A program made the translations under genes and the position numbers. A stretch of DNA of 64,000 bases, from the NCBI RefSeq assembly GCF_022828475.1, contig NZ_CP059557.1, forward strand, positions 2,108,001-2,172,000, written 5' to 3'. The notes under the pieces are model-generated. The model saw only the letters and a list, made by a program, of their open reading frames with translations, searched no databases and was not told the DNA's origin. This stretch comes from Saccharopolyspora gloriosae. Its GTDB lineage: Bacteria; Actinomycetota; Actinomycetes; Mycobacteriales; Pseudonocardiaceae. Shown in pieces: positions 26,429 to 35,766 of this stretch (positions are counted from its first letter, which is position 1; every line of letters starts with the position of its first letter).

Positions 26429-28408
26429 GTGGTGCGGAATGCGCAGGAATCGTCGGGCCGGGAGTCCGTGCTCTACGGCCGGAGCCGGGAACTGCTGCTG
26501 GTCCGGGAATTTCTGCTGCGCCCGGAACGGGGCGGTGTCCCCGTGAGCAGGCCGGTTCCGGTGCTCGCCTTCACCGGAACCCGTGGCAGCGGGAAGACCG
26601 CGTTGCTCGACGAACTCGCCGCGGGTTTGGAGCAGAACGTGCCGTTCGCCCGGCTGAACTGCGCACAACTCGGTGGGAGCTCACCGCAGAAGGCGTTGGC
26701 GGCGTTGGCCTTCCAGCTGAGCAGACCGTGCAAGGGTTACGGGACGCTGGAGTTCCCGCGACTGATCACCGGGCAACTCGCGCTCGGCGCGAACCTGGAC
26801 GTCACTCGTTGGAAGAACGCCCGCCAGCAGGTCGAGAACGAACTGACGGCGTATCCGAAGATCAGCGACCCGCCGCAGTTCCTCGCCACCCTCGCGTCCG
26901 AAGTGCTCTCCGCGGTGCCCGCTTTGGGGAACGTTCCGGGAGTCGTCACGTTGGGCAGGCACCTGCCCGGATTGGTCGTGGGAGGGCTCAACGCGCTGTC
27001 GCGCGGCAGACGAGAGCGCGGCGACGGCCGGAAGTGGTTCGGGCACCAGGACAAAGGGCTCGGTCGCGATCCGATCGACGTACTGGTGGAGCTGAACCAC
27101 AAAGCCCGCTCGGACGACGGAGTGCAGGAAGTGGGGGAGGTGCTGTGGGCGGCGTTCCTCGCGGACCTGCGGGACGGTTTCCGCCGCGGCAGGCACGCCG
27201 ATCGGCGCACCCTCAACTGCGCGGTGCTGTTCGACGATGTGGACGCCGGACTCGAGCTGCTCTCCGGGCTGGACGTGGCGCACCGGCAGCGCGGTCCGCT
27301 GGCCGTCGACGATCCGGACCCGTTGACCGTCGTGGCGACCAGCAGCAAGAGCACGTTGATAAGGCGGCTGTCGGCCACCGGTGAGGAAGCCGTGTCGATC
27401 GAGGCCGCCGGTTATAAGGACTACGCCCAGCGGGTGTCCGGCCGTCACCGCATCGGTACGTACGTGGTCCGGTTGGACGATCTGAGCGCGGAAACGGTCG
27501 GCACCCTGGTCGCGGCGCTCGGGCCGCGGCTGAGCGACACCCGCCGCATCACCGCCTTGGTGCACGGGTTCGCCCACGGTCATCCACGGGCGACGCGGAT
27601 GCTGCTGGACGCGATGGCCGAGCTGCGGCTGGACCCGACGGGACTCGACGCGGTGCTCGACGCGCCGATGCCGGACGAGTCCGGTGACGGTGCGGGCCGG
27701 GTGGCGGACCGGATGTTGGCGACGTTCCTGGCCGACGTCCCGTCGGACGTCGTGGAGGACCTGGTGACGTGCGCGGCAGCGCGCAACATCGATCAGGCGT
27801 TGCGGCTGGCCCGGTACCGGCCGCTGCTGCTGGGCACGGGTGACCGCAACTCGGTCGTCTTCGACGGGACGTTGTGGAGCGGCGTCGACGGTGCGGGTGC
27901 GCGCACGATGATCCCGGTGCTGCGCCGGTTGTTGCTGCGCAGGCTCGCCGATCGAGCCGAGCACGAGCGCGCCGACTGGGCGTCGGTGCACGGGTGGTTG
28001 CGGCGCTGGTGCGAACAGGACCAGGACCAGGCGGGGGAGTTGCACCACGCGCTGGCGCTCGGCGAGGTCGAGTTCGTCACTAGGAAGCTCGCGGACCTGC
28101 TCGACCAGGTGTCCGCGGGCGCCTGGCTGGACCTGCTGCGGTCGGTCTGCGCGGCGCCGAGCTCCGGCGGCAACGTGCTGCCACCGGTCGAGCGGGTGCG
28201 TGAACTGACGCGTTGGGCGCTGCCGCGCGATCTGCCGGTGGCGCCGCTGGCTCGGTTAGTCGTCGCGTTGTGGACGGTCGCCGATCCGTTTAACGGCACC
28301 CGGTATCGCGAACTGGACAGTGAGATCGCCGCCGATTTCGACGACATCGCACCGTACGCCGGCGACGGGCTCGCCGTGCTGCGCGCGGAGGCGGACAAGT
28401 ACCGGTAG
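26429..28408 (+). CDS. STAND-type P-loop ATPase
   Basis: 659 residues from a GTG at 26429, with GGGGG about eight bases upstream. The N-terminal P-loop is AFTGTRGSGKTALLDEL (residues 47-63), and the Walker B strand CAVLFDDVDAG (264-274) ends in a double Asp. Residues 340-660 are a helical region without obvious repeats. STAND ATPases act as signal-activated switches in regulation, programmed death or conflict systems. It is 18 bases upstream of a membrane-tethered periplasmic-binding protein with which it forms a two-gene operon, suggesting a sensor-switch pair. No effector domain is evident. Confidence 0.75.
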   Translation: MVRNAQESSGRESVLYGRSRELLLVREFLLRPERGGVPVSRPVPVLAFTGTRGSGKTALLDELAAGLEQNVPFARLNCAQLGGSSPQKALAALAFQLSRPCKGYGTLEFPRLITGQLALGANLDVTRWKNARQQVENELTAYPKISDPPQFLATLASEVLSAVPALGNVPGVVTLGRHLPGLVVGGLNALSRGRRERGDGRKWFGHQDKGLGRDPIDVLVELNHKARSDDGVQEVGEVLWAAFLADLRDGFRRGRHADRRTLNCAVLFDDVDAGLELLSGLDVAHRQRGPLAVDDPDPLTVVATSSKSTLIRRLSATGEEAVSIEAAGYKDYAQRVSGRHRIGTYVVRLDDLSAETVGTLVAALGPRLSDTRRITALVHGFAHGHPRATRMLLDAMAELRLDPTGLDAVLDAPMPDESGDGAGRVADRMLATFLADVPSDVVEDLVTCAAARNIDQALRLARYRPLLLGTGDRNSVVFDGTLWSGVDGAGARTMIPVLRRLLLRRLADRAEHERADWASVHGWLRRWCEQDQDQAGELHHALALGEVEFVTRKLADLLDQVSAGAWLDLLRSVCAAPSSGGNVLPPVERVRELTRWALPRDLPVAPLARLVVALWTVADPFNGTRYRELDSEIAADFDDIAPYAGDGLAVLRAEADKYR

Positions 28409-28426
28409 GTGCTCGGAGGAGGGCCA

Positions 28427-29926
28427 GTGAACACACCGACAGGGTTCGATTTCCGGCCACCGCAATACGCCAAGGTGGTCGCTCGTGGCAGGCGGATGCG
28501 GGTGTTGCGCAACGTCGGTGCGCTCCTCGGCGTCGTGCTGCTGCTCACCGGCGCGTGGATCGGGGCGGGCCGGTGGTTGAACGGCTGCTCTTCGGGCATG
28601 TGGCGCGGGGTCGACGACGAGTGCGTGGGCGTCAGCGACGGTTCGGCGAGCCTGCACCCCGGGCTCGGCGACATCGAGGAGAAGATCGAGCGGGAGAACG
28701 ATCGCATCGCGGGAATCGGCGGGAAGGTCGTCACGGTCGCGGTGCTCACGCCGGTTCCCGAACCGGGCGGTGAACGTGCCAGCGTGTCCCTGGAACAGGT
28801 GCGCTCGAAGATCATCGGCGCGTACTTGGCGCAGCGGAAGACGAATCTCGTCGAGGGTGCCTATCCGCTGATCCGGCTGGTGATCGCTGACGAGGGCAGC
28901 AATGAGAAGTCGTGGCAGCCGGTCGTGGAGAAGCTGATCGGTCTCACCGAAGACGAGCAACCCCTGGTCGCCGTGACGGGCCTCGGCGTCAGCATCGGCG
29001 AGACGATCGACGCCGCGCACCTGCTGGCGCGACACGACATCCCGATGGTCGGCGCGGTGCTCACCGCGGACGGGCTCAACATGACCGGCGCCGTGCGCAG
29101 CGAGAGGGGGCCGATCCGAGGGCTGTACCGGGTGAGCCCCAGCAACCACACCGAGGTGCTGGCGCTGCACGAACATTTGGCCACGCAGCAGCGCAAGTAC
29201 ATGCTGGTGCGCGATCAGAACTTCAACGATTTCTACACCACCGGCCTGCGCGACGATTTCGCCGAGGTGTTCTCGGCCGAGCTCGAATCGTCCGGGGTGC
29301 AGAGATCCTTCGACGGAACACCCGGCATCAACGGAACGACCAACCAGTTCAACGAGATCGGCAACGAGCTGTGCAGCCCGGGAACTCCCGACACGGTGCT
29401 CTACGCCGGGCGTGCCTCGTTGCTGGACGCGTTCGTCGAGAAGCTCCGCGATCGGTACTGCCAGAAGCAGATCACCGTGGTGACGGGCTCCGACGCGGCC
29501 AAGCTGGCGAATACGGAGCTGCCGCAGAACGTGGACGTGATCTACGCGGCGCTGGCCGACCCGAAAGCATTGGGGGACAAGCGGTTCAACGTGTACGCCG
29601 AGGACTACAGAGCGAACTTCGACGCGTACCGGCAGCGGGAGGGCATCGACTCCCGCGACCTCGGCAACGGCTGGGCGATCATGGAGTTCGACGCGATGAC
29701 CGCCGTGGTGCTCGCCGCGCAGAACGCGCTGCGAGGTGAGACCGAGATCGGACCCGCCGAGGTCAGGACGTCGCTGGTGGGCCTGACGAGTGAGCGCAGC
29801 GCCGTCACCGGTGCCGGGGACAAGTTCTACTTCAACGCCGACACGGGAGACCCGGTCGGCCGGACGATCCACGTGATCCACCGATTCGGCAACGAGTCCG
29901 AGCCCGTCGACAAGTACACGTCATGA
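28427..29926 (+). CDS. Membrane-anchored periplasmic-binding-protein-like (type 1) protein
   Basis: 499 residues from a GTG at 28427 behind GGAGGAGGG. A membrane helix near residues 31-50 (ALLGVVLLLTGAWIGAG) tethers it. The outer part contains WRGVDDECVGVSDG, then a type 1 periplasmic-binding fold: VTVAVLTPVP, LIRLVIADEGSN, LVAVTGLGVSIGETIDAAHL, IPMVGAVLTADGLNMTG, DTVLYAGRAS. It resembles branched-chain amino-acid binding proteins, but no permease genes are near. Partner of the preceding STAND ATPase; together they may sense an extracellular ligand. Confidence 0.75.
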   Translation: MNTPTGFDFRPPQYAKVVARGRRMRVLRNVGALLGVVLLLTGAWIGAGRWLNGCSSGMWRGVDDECVGVSDGSASLHPGLGDIEEKIERENDRIAGIGGKVVTVAVLTPVPEPGGERASVSLEQVRSKIIGAYLAQRKTNLVEGAYPLIRLVIADEGSNEKSWQPVVEKLIGLTEDEQPLVAVTGLGVSIGETIDAAHLLARHDIPMVGAVLTADGLNMTGAVRSERGPIRGLYRVSPSNHTEVLALHEHLATQQRKYMLVRDQNFNDFYTTGLRDDFAEVFSAELESSGVQRSFDGTPGINGTTNQFNEIGNELCSPGTPDTVLYAGRASLLDAFVEKLRDRYCQKQITVVTGSDAAKLANTELPQNVDVIYAALADPKALGDKRFNVYAEDYRANFDAYRQREGIDSRDLGNGWAIMEFDAMTAVVLAAQNALRGETEIGPAEVRTSLVGLTSERSAVTGAGDKFYFNADTGDPVGRTIHVIHRFGNESEPVDKYTS

Positions 29927-30215
29927 GGATTCTCGCCGCTGCCACCGGTGCGTCCTGCTCAGCGAAGCCGGATTCGTTGCGGTGACGCGATCGTCGTCCG
30001 TGCGGGCGGTGGTGTCGGCAACTCGGCGGGGGAGCACCGGTACGGCCCGCCTCGGGTCGGTACCGGGAGCGCTGGGTGCGGAAAGGTATGGGTCCGGGGC
30101 GCCGTAGGTGGGATGCGGTTGCGGCATTCCGGATCTTCGGATTCGAGGACGGCACGGCGCTGATTCGCGGTTCGTTCTCGGGCCGCGTTTCGGCGAAGGG
30201 CTGATCGAGCGGCGA
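29927..30215. other. Non-coding gap
   Basis: About 290 bases between the convergent binding-protein and acyl-CoA dehydrogenase genes, ending in the terminator at 30216-30248. Two copies of CCTACGCGAAG occur near 30290-30315. Nothing else recognised. Confidence 0.4.
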
Positions 30216-30248
30216 AAGCGGGCGCGGGAATCCCTCCCGCGCCCGCTT
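30216..30248. terminator. Bidirectional hairpin terminator
   Basis: A 14-bp perfect stem AAGCGGGCGCGGGA/TCCCGCGCCCGCTT with a five-base loop, between convergent genes. Confidence 0.85.
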
Positions 30249-30310
30249 CCAGCGTCGCCCGTACTCGAAGGCCGTTATGCGAAGCCTGGCCCTACGCGAA
30301 GCCCCTGCCC

Positions 30311-31495
30311 CTACGCGAAGGCACTCAGCCCCGTGATGGACTTGCCGACGATGAGGGTGTTCATCTCACGGCTGCCCTCGAAGGAGTACACGGCCTCGGC
30401 GTCGGCGAAGAACTTCGCCACCTCGTAGTCGAGCACGATCCCGTTGCCGCCGAACAACTCCCGCGCCCACGCGACGACCTCGCGCATCCGGGTCGTGGTG
30501 AACGCCTTGGCGAGCGCGGCCTGGTCGGCCCCGGCCTTGCCCTCGGCGGTGAGTTGGTTGAGCCGCACCACCATGCCGAACATGGCGGTGATGTTGCCGA
30601 GCATCTTCACCAGCAGGTCCTGGATCATCTGGAACCCGCCGATGGGCTTGCCGAACTGCTCGCGGCTCACCGCGTACTCCCGGGCGAGCTCGTAGGCCCG
30701 CATCGCCAGCCCCAGCGCCTGCCAGGCCACGCCGCCTCGGGTGCGGGCGAGGACCTTCGCGGTGTCGCGGAAGCTGTTGATGTTCTGCAGCCGGTCGGAT
30801 TCCGGGACCCGGGCCTCGTCGAAGACGATGTCGGCGTTCTGCACGCTGCGCAGCGCGATCTTGCCTTCGATCTTGGTGGCGGTGACGCCGGGGGTGTCCT
30901 TGCCGACGACGAAGCCCTTCACCTGGTCGTCGGCCACGTCCCTGGCCCACACGACGATCAGATCGGCGAAGGTGCCGTTGCCGATCCAGCGCTTGGCGCC
31001 GTTGAGCACCCACTCGTCGCCCTCGCGGCGCGCGGTGGTGCGCATGCCGCCCGCCACGTCGGAACCGCCCTCGGGTTCGGTGAGCGCGAACGCGCCGATC
31101 TTCTTCATGTCGACCATGTCCGGAAGCCAGCGGTCCCGCTGCTCCTGGTCGCCGCCGCCGAGGATGCTGCCCATCGCGAGTCCGGTGTGGACACCCGAGA
31201 ACACGGCCAGCGACGGGTCGATGCGGTTGAGCTCGATGCTCAGGAACCCGGCGAACAGTTCGCTGCGCTGCTTGCCGTCGCCGTACTCGGGGTACTGGTA
31301 GCCGGCCAGCCGCAGCTTCGCGAACTTCTCGATCACCTCGAACGGGAATTCCGCCTTGTCCCACGCCGGATTCGCCAGCGGGGCGATCTCGCGCTGGAGG
31401 TAGTCGCGGATCTCGGCGAGTTCCGCGCGCTCCGAGTCGCTGAGGAGTTCGGCGTAGCCGAAGAAGTCCGGTTCGGTGTTGACCTTCTTGGCCAT
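30311..31495 (-). CDS. Acyl-CoA dehydrogenase, glutaryl-CoA dehydrogenase-like
   Basis: 394 residues. FAD/substrate motifs FALTEPEGGSDVAGGM and KRWIGNGTFADLIVVWAR, LARTRGGVAWQALGLAMRAY, the ELFGGNGI loop, and YSFEGSREMN with the catalytic-base Glu are all present. Sequence pattern is of the glutaryl-CoA dehydrogenase/ACOX4 branch rather than straight-chain enzymes. Last gene of the leftward operon CaiB CoA-transferase, decarboxylase-like, 3-hydroxyacyl-CoA dehydrogenase, acyl-CoA dehydrogenase; a CoA-transferase feeding a glutaryl-CoA-type substrate would fit. Substrate is inferred only. Confidence 0.88.
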   Translation of the reverse strand: MAKKVNTEPDFFGYAELLSDSERAELAEIRDYLQREIAPLANPAWDKAEFPFEVIEKFAKLRLAGYQYPEYGDGKQRSELFAGFLSIELNRIDPSLAVFSGVHTGLAMGSILGGGDQEQRDRWLPDMVDMKKIGAFALTEPEGGSDVAGGMRTTARREGDEWVLNGAKRWIGNGTFADLIVVWARDVADDQVKGFVVGKDTPGVTATKIEGKIALRSVQNADIVFDEARVPESDRLQNINSFRDTAKVLARTRGGVAWQALGLAMRAYELAREYAVSREQFGKPIGGFQMIQDLLVKMLGNITAMFGMVVRLNQLTAEGKAGADQAALAKAFTTTRMREVVAWARELFGGNGIVLDYEVAKFFADAEAVYSFEGSREMNTLIVGKSITGLSAFA

Positions 31496-31527
31496 GATGG
31501 CCTCACTTTCTGCGTGGTGGCCGGGGT

Positions 31528-32505
31528 TCAGTTCCGGTGGTGGCGGCCTTGGCCGTCGCTCGCCTCGGAGTCCAAGGCGGCGTTGAGCGCGTTGTGCTTG
31601 CGGTCGCGGGAGCTCGTGCGGTCGAGGTAGGCATCCGGGCCGGTGCCGTAGACCTCTTCGGTCTGCGTCGTGAGCTCGTCGATCGCGGCGGGCGTCAGTT
31701 CGGGATTCCCGAGGTCCTTCCAGCGTTCGGCCATGCCGACACCGAGGTGGTCCATCATGTGCCGGATGCCGCCGGGGCCGCCGCCGAGGTGGAAGCTCTC
31801 GAACGGGCCGATCGTGGCGTAACGGCCGCCGAGGGACGCCTTCATCACGGTGTCCAGCTCGGGAACGGTGACCACGCCGTCCAGCACGAGGCTGATGGCC
31901 TCCCGCATGATCGCGCTCTGGAGGCGGTTCGCCACGAATCCGCTCACTTCCTTGCGCACCCGAACGGGGGTTTTGCCGATCCCCCGGTAGAAGTCGAACG
32001 CGCTGGTCACGACCGATTCCGCGGTGCGGGAGCCGGGGACGATCTCGACCAGCGGCACCACGTGCGGCGGGTTGAACGGGTGCGCGATCAGCAGCCGGGC
32101 GGCCACGTCGTCGGGCAGGTCCTCGGCGATGTCGGAGGCCACGATGCCGGAGCTCGAGGAGACCAGCACCGCCTCGCGCGGCGCGTGCTCGGCGATCTCG
32201 GTGAACAATTCCTGCTTGAAGCCCAGCCGTTCCGGGCCGTTCTCCTGCACGAGGTCCGCTGCGCGCACCGCCTCGGGCAGCGAGGGGACGACTTCGATCC
32301 GGCTCAGCAGATCGGCGGGCGAGGTACCGGGAATCCCCGTCGACAGCGCGGGAATCGCCTCCGTGAGCACCTGCGCGAGGTCATCGCGCGGATCGGTCAG
32401 CCGCACCCGCAGGCCGCGCGCCGCGAACAGCGCCGCCCAGGACAGGCCGATGGTGCCCGCGCCGACCACCGCCACCGTAGTCCACTGTGGATCTTGCCGT
32501 GTCAT
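31528..32505 (-). CDS. 3-hydroxyacyl-CoA dehydrogenase family protein
   Basis: 325 residues from the ATG at 32505 with AAGGAG upstream. NAD-binding motif VAVVGAGTIGLSWAALFAARG, ENGPERLGFKQELF, then IAHPFNPPHVVPLVEIVPG with the catalytic His region, and a C-terminal 3HCDH domain (FVANRLQSAIMREAISLV). Close in pattern to carnitine 3-dehydrogenase and lambda-crystallin-type enzymes. In the raw sequence its frame is continuous with the decarboxylase-like gene before it, but that is best explained by a one-base deletion in that gene, not a fusion. Thirty-two bases from the acyl-CoA dehydrogenase. Confidence 0.85.
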   Translation of the reverse strand: MTRQDPQWTTVAVVGAGTIGLSWAALFAARGLRVRLTDPRDDLAQVLTEAIPALSTGIPGTSPADLLSRIEVVPSLPEAVRAADLVQENGPERLGFKQELFTEIAEHAPREAVLVSSSSGIVASDIAEDLPDDVAARLLIAHPFNPPHVVPLVEIVPGSRTAESVVTSAFDFYRGIGKTPVRVRKEVSGFVANRLQSAIMREAISLVLDGVVTVPELDTVMKASLGGRYATIGPFESFHLGGGPGGIRHMMDHLGVGMAERWKDLGNPELTPAAIDELTTQTEEVYGTGPDAYLDRTSSRDRKHNALNAALDSEASDGQGRHHRN

Positions 32506-32518
32506 CGAGTTCGCTCCT

Positions 32519-33255
32519 TCACTCGGCGAGGTAGTCGTGGACGGGGGTCGCCGCCCCAGCGTGAGGTCGGTGATGATGTGGCTGGCGGAGACGACCTCCC
32601 GCACCGGGAGGTCGGCCAACGGCGCCAGCACGTGTTCGAACAGCTGGAGCCGCGCCGGGCCGGTGTGGGCCTCCTTGACGGTGATGTCGGTGATCTGCGA
32701 CCGGACCAGCTCGCACACCCGGGGTTCCCGCCGGTAGCCCGGCACAATCTTGAGCATGAACGAGGGAACGGTGATCTCGGCCTGCGCTTCGGCGAGGTCC
32801 AGCGGGTGGTGCTTGTAGCCCATCGTCGCCGTCGCCACTCGCTGCGAGCCGTAGTCCAAGGTGCCCACCAGCGCGCCGTGGTCGGGGAACAACGCGGGCG
32901 TACCCAGCACCTTCGGATAGGCGCTGGCCTCCCGGCCCGCTGCGATGGCGGGGAAGTTGTCCAGGTACATGGCGTGCAGGTATTCGCCGCGCTCCTCACC
33001 GAGGCGGACCGGGATCGCCTGGCCTGCCTCCACGTACGGGCCGAACGAGGTCACCTCGCCCATCTTCATGATCTCGAACCGCACCAGCGGTTCCTCGATC
33101 TCCAGCGGCTCCGGCACGACCGCCCGCAGCGCCTCCGGATCGGTCCGGTAAACGATGTTGAGGTACTCGCGGTCGGTGAACCGGGGTACCGCGGCGGCGA
33201 ACGCGGGGGCGTTGAGCGGGGTGGTGGGGCTGCGCAGAATCTGCTCGCGGTTCAC
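32519..33255 (-). CDS. Acetoacetate decarboxylase-like protein, C-terminal frameshift
   Basis: About 245 residues. The acetoacetate decarboxylase fold is seen from FTDREYLNIVYRTDPEALRA through GREASAYPKVLGTP, where K115 is the Schiff-base lysine position, to GPARLQLFEHVLAPLADLP. After HIITDLTLG the frame slips at the G run at 32554-32557 (C run on the plus strand). The expected ending VHDYLAE followed by TGA at 32519-32521 is present one frame over. With one G added the gene ends normally, 13 bases before the next ATG. Members decarboxylate beta-keto acids or act on related keto substrates. Confidence 0.82.
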
Positions 33256-33331
33256 GACGGATCTCCTTGATGCGAAGTGAGGTGCTCGGTGGGTCGGGTA
33301 GCGGCGGGTGCGCTTCGGTGAATCGCCGAGG

Positions 33332-34528
33332 TCACGCCGCGCCGAATTCGCGCAGCACCTCGTCGGTGTGCTGGCCGGGCAGCGGCGCGTGCCCGCGGAT
33401 CGAGCCGGGGGTGGCGGAGAAGTTCATCGGCACCCCGACCACCCGGTAGGCCCCTTCGGTGGGGTGCTCGGTGAGGTCCAGCAGGTGGCCTTCGCGGACG
33501 TAATCGTCGTCGGCGGCCTCGTCCAGCTTCAGCACCGGGCCGACGGGGATGCTGCGTTCGGTGCACACGTCGATCCACTCGGCCGTGGTCAGGTTCGGCG
33601 TGACCGATTCGATCATCTCGGCGATCGCCTCGCCGTCGGCTCGGGCGTCCAGGATCTTGCCGTTGACCCGCGGATCGTCGGCCAGCTCGGAGCGTCCGGC
33701 GGCGTGGAAGATGTCGCGACAGTTCTGCGGGCTGTACGGAATGATCATGGCGAGCCCGTCCTTGGTGGGGCGTGCCCGGTGTCCCTTGGTCAACGACGGC
33801 GCGAAGCCCGTCTCGCCCATCGGCGGCTCGAACGCGGCGCCCTGCAGGTGCTCGACCAGGTTGAACGCGAGCATCGTGTCGGCCATCGGCACCTCCACGA
33901 GCTGTCCCTGTCCGGTGGCGCGCTGGTGGTGCAGCGCGGCGAGCGCGCTGTAGGCGATGGTCAGCGCCGCGACCTTGTCGGCGAAGATGCTGGGCAGCAC
34001 CACCGGTGCGCCGATGTCCCCGGCCCGGTCGGCCAGGTCGAGCAGTCCGGAGGCGGCCTGCACCGTCTCGTCGTAGGCGGCGAGATTCGCGCGGTCGGAA
34101 TCCGGCCGGAAGCCCTGCGCGTGCGCGTAGATCAGGTGCGGGAAGGACTCGGCGAGGCTGTCGTGGTCCATGCCGAGCCGGCGCAGTGCGCCGATGCGCA
34201 TGTTCGTGATCAGGATGTCGGCGCCGCCGATGAGCTTGAGCGCCTTCTCGTGGTCCGTCTCGTCCTTGAGGTTCAGTGCCACGCTGCGCTTGTTGCGGTT
34301 CACGTTCAGGTTCAGCGGCGTCATGCCGGGGGTGCGGAACAGCGTGCCGTTGCGGACCGTGTCCTTCGGCGATTCGATCTTGATCACGTCGGCGCCGAGG
34401 TCACCGAGGATCTGAGCCGCGTACGGTCCCATCACGACGGTGGCCATGTCGATGACGCGGACGCCCGCCAAGGGGCCTGTCCGGCCCGAGTCCGAGGTGG
34501 CTGCGGAAGGGCCTGTGGGGGCTGTCAT
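33332..34528 (-). CDS. CaiB/BaiF family CoA-transferase
   Basis: 398 residues. Family III CoA-transferase features: PLAGVRVIDMATVVMGPYAA, LGADVIKIESPKDTVRNG, NRNKRSVALNLKDE, and AYDETVQAASGLLDL carrying the nucleophilic Asp that forms the acyl anhydride. It moves CoA between organic acids, activating the substrate for the acyl-CoA enzymes encoded next. First gene of a four-gene leftward operon, 76 bases before the decarboxylase-like gene and downstream of a LysR regulator on the same strand. Confidence 0.9.
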   Translation of the reverse strand: MTAPTGPSAATSDSGRTGPLAGVRVIDMATVVMGPYAAQILGDLGADVIKIESPKDTVRNGTLFRTPGMTPLNLNVNRNKRSVALNLKDETDHEKALKLIGGADILITNMRIGALRRLGMDHDSLAESFPHLIYAHAQGFRPDSDRANLAAYDETVQAASGLLDLADRAGDIGAPVVLPSIFADKVAALTIAYSALAALHHQRATGQGQLVEVPMADTMLAFNLVEHLQGAAFEPPMGETGFAPSLTKGHRARPTKDGLAMIIPYSPQNCRDIFHAAGRSELADDPRVNGKILDARADGEAIAEMIESVTPNLTTAEWIDVCTERSIPVGPVLKLDEAADDDYVREGHLLDLTEHPTEGAYRVVGVPMNFSATPGSIRGHAPLPGQHTDEVLREFGAA

Positions 34529-34669
34529 GACTGCGAAGTTCCTCCTCGCGCGAATTCTTTTGCTTCGCTAACGACGCTACGAGGAGGGGCTCGGGGGCGG
34601 CAATCGATCGGTGCGCCCGATCGGCGAACATTGGCGTGACCGCAGTGGTCACGCGACGATAATCGCAGG

Positions 34670-35563
34670 TCAGGAAAGTATTCGGAGGCCCTCGGAGATC
34701 AAATCGGCGAGGTCCGCGCCCGGTTCCGCGCGATCGGCACGCCAGATCAGGCCGGTCGCCAGCACCGGGTCGAAATCGGCGAACGGCAGCACCAGGACCT
34801 GATCGTGCTCCGAGGGGCGGCCCATCTGGTTCTGCGGATCCAGCATCGAGATGCCGAACGCGCCGCCGTTGGCCACGAACTCGCCCAAGCCCGAGTAGTC
34901 CCGGGTGCTCAGCGTTGTGCGCCGGTGCACGCCGGCGGCGGCGAGCCGAACCTCGAGCTGATCGAAATAGGTGGGCGACAGGCCCGAGCCCGGCCGGGCG
35001 TAGACGTGTCCGGTCAGCTCCGTCAGCGACACCGACTCCCGGCCGGCGAACTCCGAGGCGGGCAGCACCGCGCCGAGCGGTTCCCGCAGCACCTCCCGGG
35101 ACTCCACGCCTTCCGCGTGCGCGGGCAGGTGCACCAGCGCCAGTTCCAGTCCGCGTCGGCGCACCTGATCGAGCAGGTCTTGGCTGCCGCCCGGCCAGCG
35201 CCGCACCTCGCAGTCCGCGACGCGGTCGAACTCCCGGAGCCGTTCCCGCAGCCGCGGATGCAGCCCCGGCGGCACGCCCACGTGTACCGCGCGCCGTTCC
35301 GCGCCCACCTGCTGGCGCAACCGGCCCGGGAGGTCGTCGAACCGGCTCAGCACGTCGTTGGCCAGCGGCAGCAGCGCAGTGCCCGCCGCAGTGAGGTTCA
35401 CGCTGTGCGAGTCGCGCTCGAACAACCGCACGTCCAGTTCGCGCTCCAGGTCACGCACCCGCCTGCTCAACGGCGACACCGCCATGTGCAACTGCCGCGC
35501 CGCCTTCGAGAAGCTCAAGTTCTCAGCGACCGCAGCGAAGTACCGCAGGTGGAACACCTCCAT
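34670..35563 (-). CDS. LysR-family transcriptional regulator
   Basis: 297 residues from the ATG at 35563. Winged helix-turn-helix at residues 1-60 (MEVFHLRYFAAVAENLSFSK, HMAVSPLSRRVRDLERELDV), then the periplasmic-binding-like effector domain (RAVHVGVPPGLHPRL to C-terminus). It lies upstream of and on the same strand as the CaiB-decarboxylase-dehydrogenase operon and is its likely regulator, although LysR regulators are more often divergent. The effector is probably a carboxylic acid or its CoA ester (inference). Confidence 0.9.
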   Translation of the reverse strand: MEVFHLRYFAAVAENLSFSKAARQLHMAVSPLSRRVRDLERELDVRLFERDSHSVNLTAAGTALLPLANDVLSRFDDLPGRLRQQVGAERRAVHVGVPPGLHPRLRERLREFDRVADCEVRRWPGGSQDLLDQVRRRGLELALVHLPAHAEGVESREVLREPLGAVLPASEFAGRESVSLTELTGHVYARPGSGLSPTYFDQLEVRLAAAGVHRRTTLSTRDYSGLGEFVANGGAFGISMLDPQNQMGRPSEHDQVLVLPFADFDPVLATGLIWRADRAEPGADLADLISEGLRILS

Positions 35564-35766
35564 ACACAGCAGCCTATGCCCCCGTTCGGCCGCACCGGCA
35601 CCCGCGCCACCGAGAAGATCAAAGCCCCCGCCGCCCGGAGCGCGCACCAGCGAACACGTGCGCTGCCACCACAACCCGCGCCTCGGGAAGGCAGAGCCCC
35701 ACCAGCATCACGCCCGAAGCCCGCGAAGTCGCCCAGCGAACCCCGCAAACGGCGGCCGAAACCACG

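Noticed and set aside
31528-33255. A 575-residue fused decarboxylase/3-hydroxyacyl-CoA dehydrogenase gene
   Set aside because: The proper C-terminus and stop of the first protein and a ribosome site plus ATG for the second are present after correcting one base, so they are annotated as two genes.
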